Part shown: piece by piece, positions 49,348 to 57,563 of the stretch
Numbering within the stretch: position 1 is the stretch's first letter
How the letters are laid out: every line of letters begins with the position of its first letter
Origin: Fasciola hepatica
Taxonomy: Eukaryota > Platyhelminthes > Trematoda > Plagiorchiida > Fasciolidae
Direction of reading: 5' to 3'
DNA length: 64,000 nucleotides
Assembly (NCBI GenBank): GCA_948099385.1
Contig: CANUEZ040000020.1
Location: 11,301,501-11,365,500 of the forward strand
The notes under the pieces: model-generated
Seen by the model: the letters and a program-made list of their open reading frames with translations, nothing else
Databases searched by the model: none
What the model was told of the DNA's origin: nothing
Translations under genes and position numbers: made by a program

Positions 49348-49739
49348 TATAGAAGACGTTCGTGAGCGGCTGGCGAACGTGTCTCCTATCGGGTCTAGCA
49401 GCGAATACCAACGATATCCCTTCTATCGGGCGAATAGAGAAGATGTAAGTCGGTTTACAGATGCGAGGTGTATTTTATATATCGTGGCACCGAAACAGTA
49501 CCGATACGAGAAATACACCGAACGGAAAACGAAACGAAACGCGACGGCTGTGCTGAGAGCGAACCGCGAGCGAACGAAAGTGAAAGTGATTTTAAACGAG
49601 GTCGACGGAAAACAGTAAAACGTAGGAAACCGGAGAACACTGAGGTCAATGTCAAACGTCAGAAAAGATCGTGGAGAAAACAGATCCAAAATGGTGTCCA
49701 GAAAATAGTCATTTTCTCAAAACGATCGAGGTCACTACA
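49348..49739 (-). repeat. 3' LTR of the gypsy element
   Basis: Identical to 53,365-53,756 except for three transitions. On the element strand it begins TGTAGTGACC and ends TTCTATA, so the terminal ACA has decayed to ATA in both LTRs. A TATA-like box (TATATAAAATA on the element strand) lies at 49,471-49,482. Confidence 0.92.
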
Positions 49740-49755
49740 GCAGCCCCCCGCTAGA
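49740..49755 (-). promoter_or_regulatory. Polypurine tract of the gypsy element
   Basis: The element strand has a GCGGGGGGCTGC run directly before the 3' LTR start TGTAGT. It is short and contains pyrimidines, so it is a weak but correctly placed tract. Confidence 0.45.
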
Positions 49756-50204
49756 AAGCACGGAAAGCTTTCGAAAAAATGTCAAGGAGGAAAAGGCATA
49801 CAAACGGAAGTCGTGTGCGCGAATGCGTGCAAAATACGTGCATGTAGCTGTGCTGTAGGATGTTGACGGGCAAAATCCGTGGTATGCAGGAACCGTAGGA
49901 TGATGGTCGAGCATAAACCAGATTCGTTGCCAATGACGTCGGTTGCGTAAATCGTCACCAAGGTGTGCCACACAATAACGTCCAGCGTCGGCTAACCGTT
50001 AACCAATATGATATCCAGAAGCCAAATCGATAGGTTCGTAAATGGCCAGGAACGACAACGACAAGGCCGATCCAGAATGCAAACGTTGGTTCCAAAATTC
50101 TCCAGATTTCGTGGGACCAGCAAAGCGTACCATATGGCGAGGTTCCGTGAAACGAAAAGAAACGAAAAACTGGTGTAGCAACCGCAATGGACTTGACTAG
50201 AATA

Positions 50205-50266
50205 CAGTAATAACTGATGAGGTATGTTAAATCGTGTCGAAACGATAAACACGAAAGTTATTACTG
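50205..50266 (+). ncRNA. Hairpin with hammerhead-like core motifs (tentative)
   Basis: An 11-bp perfect inverted repeat (CAGTAATAACT at 50,205-50,215; complement at 50,256-50,266) encloses CTGATGAG (50,214-50,221) and CGAAAC (50,238-50,243). The 18 nt from 50,221 to 50,238 can form a six-pair stem with three G-U pairs, in the place of hammerhead stem II. Stem III would be only two pairs, and the cleavage-site geometry is out of register by two bases. A degraded ribozyme or a coincidence are both possible. Confidence 0.2.
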
Positions 50267-50333
50267 CGAAGTGCAATGGTTAAGATCGTGTTTGACCTAG
50301 TCGCGAAAAAGTGCTGGGCAAACGATCTTCTGA

Positions 50334-50545
50334 CCGGAACGTGAGACGGGAGCCTCATTCACGGACGGGTGCGTAGGCGTGCTCTGCTGACTTGAACGTG
50401 AGCAGTGTTCTCATTCGAGGACGTAGCAGGGCCAACTGGCTGATGACTTGAACGTGAGACGATAGCCTCATTCGAAGTCGTAGCAGGCAACGCTAACTGC
50501 AGACCTTGACGTGACACGGAAGTGTCGTCAACAGGCAGTGCAGGG
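50334..50545 (-). repeat. Four imperfect ~55-bp tandem units at the end of gypsy pol
   Basis: Units starting near 50,334, 50,389, 50,442 and 50,501 share GA-(C/T)-TTGAACGTGAG, then CTCATTCGAGGACGTAGCAGG-like sequence (first 20 bases compared), with decreasing similarity to the right. They give repeated ATTSNEA/ATSSNEN motifs in the protein. Confidence 0.7.
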
Positions 50546-51225
50546 TTAACATCGAATCTCATGTCAGCGGGCGACACGCTATCATCAACGTACTCGGCTT
50601 TGAGACGATCGATGCTAACGGTATCGACGCGACCGTGTCCATCAACCTTAAAGGTCTTATTGTGACGAGAAATCACGCGAAATGGACCTTCGTAAGGCTG
50701 TTGTAATGGTTTCCGTACCGAATCAACACGAATGAATACATGCGAACAAGTTTCGAGTTCGGTCGGAACAAAAACCTGTCATCGCTGCATTCGAGTCTGC
50801 GCCGGAGCGAGATTTTGCATGTACGTAGACAAAAGATGAACGTAAGTCTGTACGGCAAGTGAATCTGTACTCCGTGGCGTAAAGAATTCCCCAGGCAGTC
50901 GTAATGTCGTGCCGTAGACAAGCTCTGCGGCGGAACATTGGATATCTGCCTTTATGCAAGTCCTGATACCAAGCAGAACTAGTGGTAACGTTTCGTACCA
51001 GTCGGGGCTCTCGTGTGCTCTAACAGCCGCTTTGAGTTGGCGATGAAAACGTTCGACTAATCCATTCGATGCCGAATGGTACGCGGTCGTGCGAATGCGT
51101 TCCGTACCCAGCATGTGAGTTAATGAAGAGAATAGATCGGACTCAAATTGTTTCCCTCGATCGGTAGTGATTGTGGAAGGACAACCATATGAAGCTATCC
51201 ATCGTTCTATCAGATGTCGAGCCAC
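50359..51225 (-). pseudogene. Gypsy integrase catalytic core and C-terminus
   Basis: Continues integrase in a new frame: TTDRGKQFES (second catalytic Asp), NGLVERFHRQLK (catalytic Glu), ELVYGTTLRLPGEFF. A TGA at 50,779-50,781 (probably CGA to TGA) interrupts the same frame, after which come YEGPFRVISRHNKTFKV and VDTVSIDRLKAEYV, the usual C-terminal fold of this lineage. The last 70 residues are encoded by tandem ~55-bp units (see repeat entry). All three integrase acids are present across the two pieces. Confidence 0.9.
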
Positions 51226-51290
51226 TGATTCGGCCGTGACGACAGAGATGGGAATAGCCTCGGGCCACCTCGTAAATCTATCGATGCACG

Positions 51291-53181
51291 TTAATAAATA
51301 GGTATACCCGTGTGATGGGCCAATGGACCCACAATGTCTACGTGGATATGATCGAAGCGAGCATCAGGCGTAGCAAAAGTACCGATAGGCGAAGCTACGT
51401 GCCTATGCACTTTAGATCGTTGACATTGTAGACACTGTTTTGCCCACATACGAACATCTTTATTCATGGACGGCCAGACGTATCGTGCAGCTACTAATCG
51501 GAGACTGGCTGCGATGCCTGGATGTGAGAGTCCATGAAGGGTATCGAACACGAGACGTCGATATGCAGAGGGTACGACTGGTCGAGGTATACCAGTAGAC
51601 ATGTCGCGGAGTATCGTCCCAGCACTGATGGCTAGAGGTACGGACTGACACTGTAGCGACGATGACTGAGCTGCTTCCATACATGAAGAATCCTGTGCCT
51701 GTGCGGCAGCCATGGCAGGGATGTCTAAAACCGGAGGTTTAATGGCATTAAGCGGAATACGCGACAAAGCATCTGCAACGCAGTTTGACTCACCTTCAAC
51801 GTGTCGTAGGTCAGTCGTGAACTGTGAAATATAGTCTAAATGTCTGACTTCTCGTGGAGAGTAACGATCAGACTTAGTATGCAATGCATACGTCAGAGGC
51901 TTATGGTCTGTAAAGAGGATGAAATATCGACCCTCGACTGCATGGCGAAAGTGCTTACCGGCATTATATGCAGCCAGCAGTTCGCGACCAAAAGCACTAT
52001 ATTTGGTTTCCGTGGGATTGGGGCGTCGAGAGTAGAACTCTAATGGCTGCCATATCCCAGAAACAGAATGTTGCAGGACCGCTCCGATGGCAAAGTCGGA
52101 TGCATCCACCGCTATGCTTAGCGTGGCGGATGGAACTGGGTGCATGAAGAGCGTGGTCTGAGCTAAAGTCGCTTTAATCTCCGAAAACGCTACTCGTGCG
52201 GCATCCGTAAGCGACAACTTACGTGGATTGCCAGGAAGTAAGTCAGTTAATAGAAGCAGACGTTCAGCGGCGTGGGGTATGAAACGACGATAAAAGTTAA
52301 CTAACCCCAAAAATTCCTTGAGCTCCTTGATTGAGGACGGTACGGCGTAATCTAAAATAGCGCGCACTTTATCCTCGCAAGGCTTAATACCCTCTCGAGT
52401 GATCTTGTGGCCGAGGAACACGAGTTCCGGTTTGCCAAGTTCACATTTATCAGGATTGACTACTATTCGATGTTCGGACAAACGTTGAAATAGTAGCGTC
52501 AAATGTTGGAAATGTTCATCTACGCTCGACGATGCGATTAGCAAGTCATCGATATAGACGTGAACAAATTCCAAGTCTCGTGTAATGCTATCGATAAACC
52601 TCTGGAATGTCTGAGCAGCATTTCGCAAACCAAAAGGCATACGTAGGAACTCAAACAAACCAAAGGGAGTCGTGACAGCGGTTTTCTGGACATCTTCAGC
52701 GGCGACTGGGATCTGGTGATAGGCTCGCACCAAATCGATCTTGGAAAATACAGTCGTGCCGTGAAGTGATGTCGTGTATGTGGGGTATCGGATAACTATC
52801 GTAACGAGTAACCGAATTTAGTGCGCGATAGTCGCCACATGGTCGCCAGCTAACACCATCTTTATTAAGAACCATGTGCAGAGGTGAGGCCCATGGACTG
52901 TGAGAAGGACGAACAATAACTTTAGAAAGTAAAGTGTCAAACTCACGTTTGGCGAAAACCAATTTATCCGGTGCCAGTCGGCGAGGTCGTGCCGTGACTG
53001 GGGGTCCGTTAGTGACAATGTGGTGTGCCACACGATCGGTCACTGTTTCTATCTCTTCAAATGGTTTAGTCAATATGGGGAATTTATTAAACAGAGACTG
53101 AAAATCGTGCGGAATGTTAGAAAACAATCCTGTGATTCGGTGTGCATCTGTTCGAGCTGCAATACCCGTGCTTAAAGGCAA
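51291..53181 (-). pseudogene. Gypsy pol: RT, RNase H and N-terminal integrase
   Basis: Linker and RT N-terminus (52,773-53,181): [44 protein letters not shown] frameshift near 52,765-52,772 separates this from the rest (51,291-52,760): [33 protein letters not shown] (catalytic YIDD), [30 protein letters not shown]; RNase H with [17 protein letters not shown] and [11 protein letters not shown]; integrase zinc site HGLSHPG...CLQCQR (HHCC); and the first integrase Asp in [11 protein letters not shown] second frameshift near 51,290-51,303 cuts the integrase. Catalytic residues are intact, fitting a recent loss of function. Confidence 0.92.
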
Positions 53182-53345
53182 CCGCAGAAAAAGTGAGGTC
53201 TGTGTCGAGCTGCATCTTATCCTCTGGCGTGCTTATGCTGCGATAATATATCGTAAAAAATACATATCGTGCAAAGAAAGGAGGACGTGAAACAGCAAAA
53301 AATCACAGACTCACCGGGCGGGCGAATAATCCAGGAGGTTCTGGA

Positions 53346-53363
53346 AGTTTCTTGGGCTCACCA
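53346..53363 (-). promoter_or_regulatory. Primer binding site of the gypsy element
   Basis: One base inside the 5' LTR the element strand reads TGGTGAGCCCAAGAAACT. TGG complements the universal tRNA 3' CCA, so a tRNA ending in TTGGGCTCACCA would prime minus-strand synthesis. I cannot say which tRNA without a tRNA set. Confidence 0.7.
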
Positions 53364-53364
53364 A

Positions 53365-53756
53365 TATAGAAGACGTTCGTGAGCGGCTGGCGAACGTGTC
53401 TCCTATCGGGTCTAGCAGCGAATACCAACGATATCCCCTCTATCGGGCGAATAGAGAAGACGTAAGTCGGTTTACAGATGCGAGGTGTATTCTATATATC
53501 GTGGCACCGAAACAGTACCGATACGAGAAATACACCGAACGGAAAACGAAACGAAACGCGACGGCTGTGCTGAGAGCGAACCGCGAGCGAACGAAAGTGA
53601 AAGTGATTTTAAACGAGGTCGACGGAAAACAGTAAAACGTAGGAAACCGGAGAACACTGAGGTCAATGTCAAACGTCAGAAAAGATCGTGGAGAAAACAG
53701 ATCCAAAATGGTGTCCAGAAAATAGTCATTTTCTCAAAACGATCGAGGTCACTACA
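53365..53756 (-). repeat. 5' LTR of the gypsy element
   Basis: Offset 4,017 bp from the other LTR with no indels. This copy would promote transcription leftwards. Its TATA-like box (53,488-53,499) carries one substitution relative to the 3' LTR. Confidence 0.92.
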
Positions 53757-53760
53757 AGGA
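53757..53760. repeat. Target site duplication, right copy (AGGA)
   Basis: AGGA directly right of the gypsy LTR end (ACTACA on the plus strand); pairs with 49,344-49,347. Confidence 0.7.
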
Positions 53761-55092
53761 TGTGAGTTGCTACTTGCTTTTGGACAGCTCTATACTTATC
53801 GCCGCACATTGTACATTGGGCCGAACACTCATGATGTTCAGTAGATATTAACACTGGATGCTGAGGTGTTATTTTAACGCGGTCTAATAGATCTGGAGGG
53901 GGGTATGGTGACTCTAGGTGGGACCTTTGAGGCAAAACAGGTACGAATCGGGGGAGAGTTAGTAAGGATGCCACGGGGTCAGCAAGGGGGCGGGGAGCAG
54001 TAGAGGAAGGGCAGCCATGGTTTTGATGGAGGCCTTGTGAGGAGAAGGACGAAAGGCAGGGTAAGTGGGATTTTAATGGAACAGGTATGATGTTTTGGAT
54101 AGAGTTTGTTGAGGTGGGAGGCATCTCACAAGGCTCCATGGAAAGAGTGTGAGGGGGTGGAGTAGTAGCGAAAGGGCTGTTGATGAAAGGGGCCTTGGTG
54201 TGAAGGGTCAGTTGGCATAGCGTGCAGTGGTGTCGGAGTAGAATACGGCGATGTTGGGTGGTAGGGGAGCAGGGGATGTTGAAGCTGCGGAGGGTTAAGA
54301 TGGGGCACAACATGAGGCGGAAAATGGTCGGGCGCGGGCCACATGTTGTGGTACCGGTTGGCAACGATGCTGGTAACTCGTCCTGCATGGTTCGAGTTTG
54401 GAGGTGGTACATTAAGTGGAAAATTTGTGATATGGTACTGCATCTGTGGACGTGAAGACGGCGGGGTCTGGGTTTGTGGGTGTGGGATGCATCAGTGGGT
54501 TACGCGGATCCCCGGGGGACCAAATAAATGCGCTGGTGGACTAGCGCTAGGATGAGCGACGAGATTTCGTGTGTATGGCCGAGGTGGGGGTCGTGAGTGG
54601 GTAGTAGGCTGGTTAGCTGGAGCGCGAGAGGTCCTATGTCGACTGTCGATTAAAGATGGGAGCGTGACAATGTCAGTGCAGACGAGTTTTTGGCCTCTGG
54701 GAGCAACAGGTGACGAGGGTGACGTTGTGGCCGAAGCGCTGGGAGACAACGTTCCAGTTGGCTGGTCGGTGCGGGGTGGCGTGTTTGAAGCTGGTGGTTT
54801 ATTTGCTCGTTTGGCAGACAGACCAGAGCGTGGATGGCTGCTTGCAGAGAGGTGGGTTGTATTGCTCGGCTGTGAGTAGACAGTGGTGGAGACTGGAGTG
54901 CAACATGGAGACTTTTTGGGGGACGTTGAGGTGTTGGAGGTGAACGGGACGAATCTGGGTCCACATTTTGCGCTGGTGAACTGGTTAGCGGGAGTGGTAA
55001 CGAGTTGTTTACGGTGAAAAGTTTCTCAGGGGAGCTTTGTGGCACTGGGTCAGACGGTGGTGGGAGTACTTGGATGCTGGCATTCGATCTAA
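53761..55092 (-). pseudogene. CR1 copy A, N-terminal coding part beyond the gypsy insertion
   Basis: The minus-strand frame 53,761-54,412 (about 217 codons) is rich in Pro, Ser, Thr and His and is in phase with the endonuclease frame once the gypsy element and one AGGA are removed. Further upstream, frames at 54,492-54,749 and 54,650-55,045 have the same Pro/Ser/Thr-rich character as the C-terminal tail of the intact ORF1 at 56.8-57.4 kb, and may be ORF1. I recognise no folded domain here. Confidence 0.6.
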
Positions 55093-55096
55093 GGAC

Positions 55097-55970
55097 TGTT
55101 ACGAACGTTTGAGCAATGCGTAGCCAAATTCACAACGGATCCCGAAATCATTAGACGATTATCCGTGATATTCTACGATACTAGATTATTACAATAAACA
55201 ATGACATAAACAATATACAAACCTCAATAATACGATCACAAGGACTCAACAACGAGAAACCGGATAGCAGCGTGTGAGCAGACAGCACGTGCGTCACGCA
55301 GGTCCTGAACAAGGATGTGCCAAAGTAGCGCTCTGGGCGCGAACAAACAACAATTGGTCCAGAAAAACAACCAGTTCGTAAAGACAAGTCAATAGTGTAT
55401 GGAAATGAGTGATGTTGGGAAAAACACTGAATCGCGAGGGAAAAAGGGGGATTTTCCACGACCGGCTGTTACACCGCCCACCAAAATCCTCCTGGATCCT
55501 TAGCAGAGTCAAAGGTTCGGTATAAAGGTACTGATTCTTCCTACCTGCCTAGGGCCTGCTGTCAGTGCGTGCGTCTCATGCTCGTCGTCAACGTTCTACT
55601 ACTGGTCGCACCTAATCCATTGGATACATAGACGTGAGGCTAGTCTACGTCTTCCACAAGACCAAATGACCGATGGCGGGCGTGAATGGTCACATAGACG
55701 TTGTCCTCGTAAGGGGCCGTCCGGTCCTGGATGTACGTGCTTCAGTGTGTGTGTGAGTGCGTGTGTGTGTGTGCCGGGGTTACAATGAAATCACAGGTAT
55801 GACTACACATCAAAGGGACTTTCTGCAATGTCAACAAAAGACCGCGTGGCAAGAAAACGAGTAAAATGTAACATGTATGTGTGACCTGAGCTCCGCTACT
55901 TCCACATATGCAAGGGGCATTCGGTAGCGTCAACAAAAAGCAAAGCAACGAACACTGTCACTGCACTGCG
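55097..55970 (-). mobile_element. BEL/Pao 3' fragment: LTR plus 3' UTR (sister of 37.9-38.8 kb)
   Basis: 55,097-55,473 is the LTR: plus-strand TGTTACGAACG at the left and CCGGCTGTTACA at the right, so both ends are better kept than in the other copy. 55,474-55,493 is the polypurine tract. The rest matches 38,312-38,670, the 3' UTR, including the TGTGTG-rich portion at 55,745-55,775. No pol sequence follows; the element is truncated at about 55,970, where CR1 copy B begins. Confidence 0.8.
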
Positions 55971-56171
55971 CTACACCAGGTCGTTTTGCGTGCTGTTATC
56001 GATATAGTTTTTATTCATCTGTCCTAGGAAATACTAAAAATTATATTTTCTTAGAGTATTCCGTTAACCCATAGAAATTCAGGTATTTTTTTCCTCAGTG
56101 GTAAATTCTAACCCAGCTCTAGTTTCCGTTACTCTTCCACCTCATTCACAGCATCTTTTTGATATTTCAAA

Positions 56172-57464
56172 ATGCCACGTGTAGCAAAGAAGACTTCCAA
56201 TACTACCCCGTTCACTCATACCCCGGTCACTAGGAAAAATAGGCTTCTTCAAACTCCCGTGGCCTTAAAACAATGTTCGGTTGACCTCTGTGACTTTGTA
56301 GGCTTGGCGACGGAAAGAACAGCTGTTCTAGACCGAAGTATTTCAGATATAAAGTCTCGGCTTCCGAATTTGGAAGATACGATATCTAAACTCGCCCCCT
56401 TACTGTGCATCACTGAACGCATCGAAAATTCCACCTTACAAAACCTGGCAGCTGCGGGCCGCTTTATCGACTCTGTTGCATCCGAAGTTCTCATAAGAGT
56501 GAGGAACTCTCGTAATGCAGTCGTGTTTGTTGTCCCAGAGAGAATACCTCTGGAGCATGTCAAGCACACACTGTTGAATGCATGTGGTATGGCCCACCTT
56601 CCTTGTCAAATAACAAGGCTGCGTAAGCGCGTTCAGCGCTTCAGCTGTCCAATCCTTATGAGATTTGCAGATGATCTGTCTGCCAAAGAGTTCATAAAAA
56701 TGCGTTCCACTATAGCTTCTTATTCTCCTTATAAAAACATTAAAATAGCCGAAAATAAAACCCCACTTCAAAGAGAAATTACCAGATCTCCTTCGACGTT
56801 TCCCATTAGAACGACGTCTGATAGTTCTGAGCCTTCAACACAGACGGCTGGTCGCTCCACAGTTCCTTCTCAAGTCCCCACTGCTTTACCTTTACACGCG
56901 TCTCCCGCCTCTTCACAACCGCCCACTGCCTCCTCATCTGCTCCCGTACTGTACTCTTTAAAATCTAATCCCATTACTGTTGATCTTGACATTTCCGCTT
57001 CTCCCCTTTTACTGCCACTCAGTAAGAGACGCCAATTATTGCCTCGCTCTCCCACCTCATCGCCTGTTGGATACACCCCGAACTCTAACTCGCCATCTGT
57101 TCCCTCCGGTGATAAACTACTCGCTGTCCAGAGGAATAGGTCTAACAGTCTTCCCATTCTTCTCACAAGCCCCTCCCTCATTCAACTGTCTCTTCTTAAA
57201 TCAACTCGCTTTAACTCACGGAATAAGGTTTCGACCTTAGAAAATACCCCTTGCTCCAATGCATTGGTGATCCCTACAAATTCACCGTGCTCACTGCCTG
57301 TCAATACCAAAATACGGCCACCACATGCCGTCCAATCTGCCACACGTCGTACTTCTCACCCAAAAACTATCTCCACGTCTCCCGCTTCTAACTGCTCCTT
57401 ATTTGGTGTTCCACCCAACTTGAGTTACCCCTACCACAATGTGCAGCTTAACCTACCACCATAA
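56172..57464 (+). CDS. CR1 LINE ORF1 protein (RNA-binding chaperone-like)
   Basis: 430 codons, uninterrupted, starting at an ATG in a good context (AAAATGC). The N-terminus is basic with S/T. Residues about 45-90 have a leucine/isoleucine heptad pattern compatible with a coiled coil. Residues about 100-195 form a compact region with VLIRVRNSRNAVVFVVPE and CPILMRFADDLSAKEFIKM, compatible with an RRM-like RNA-binding fold. Residues 200-430 are Ser/Pro/Thr-rich. CR1 ORF1 proteins coat element RNA and help reverse transcription. A decayed homologue is at 15.7-16.9 kb. Its stop is about 100 bp before ORF2. The fold assignments are inference; no zinc knuckle is present. Confidence 0.8.
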   Translation: MPRVAKKTSNTTPFTHTPVTRKNRLLQTPVALKQCSVDLCDFVGLATERTAVLDRSISDIKSRLPNLEDTISKLAPLLCITERIENSTLQNLAAAGRFIDSVASEVLIRVRNSRNAVVFVVPERIPLEHVKHTLLNACGMAHLPCQITRLRKRVQRFSCPILMRFADDLSAKEFIKMRSTIASYSPYKNIKIAENKTPLQREITRSPSTFPIRTTSDSSEPSTQTAGRSTVPSQVPTALPLHASPASSQPPTASSSAPVLYSLKSNPITVDLDISASPLLLPLSKRRQLLPRSPTSSPVGYTPNSNSPSVPSGDKLLAVQRNRSNSLPILLTSPSLIQLSLLKSTRFNSRNKVSTLENTPCSNALVIPTNSPCSLPVNTKIRPPHAVQSATRRTSHPKTISTSPASNCSLFGVPPNLSYPYHNVQLNLPP

Positions 57465-57563
57465 ACCCCTATTCCTCACACATTTTCAACCCTGCCCTCC
57501 GCACCCCCCCCCCTCAGCCAATACTCGATTCCGACTGGCCGGTATTTCTCGACAGCGCCTGAT

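Larger units (their letters stand above)
49348..53756 (-). mobile_element. Young Ty3/gypsy (CsRn1-like) element lacking gag and protease
   Basis: Minus-strand element with two 392-bp LTRs, primer binding site, RT, RNase H, integrase and polypurine tract. Coding begins with the protease-RT linker only 182 bp after the primer binding site, so gag and protease are deleted. The LTRs differ at three positions by eye. Pol is broken by two frameshifts and one stop. It resembles the CsRn1 lineage described from flatworms (inference from motif style). It is inserted into CR1 copy A with AGGA duplications. Confidence 0.92.
45506..55092 (-). mobile_element. CR1-type LINE (copy A), interrupted by a gypsy element
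   Basis: Minus-strand LINE. The 5' part (P/S/T-rich coding) is at 53,761-55,092, then a gypsy insertion (49,348-53,756), then endonuclease and RT (46,433-49,343), then about 0.9 kb of 3' UTR ending in an A-rich tail (T-rich on the plus strand, about 45,505-45,535). Its upstream end abuts a BEL 3' fragment at 55,097. The split is a simple insertion with a 4-bp target duplication (AGGA at 49,344-49,347 and 53,757-53,760). The 3' end position is an inference from the A-rich tail. Confidence 0.8.

Noticed and set aside
49423..49689. Open frames inside the gypsy LTRs (repeated at 53,440-53,706)
   Set aside because: Frames on both strands of a non-coding LTR; present in both LTRs only because the LTRs are duplicates.
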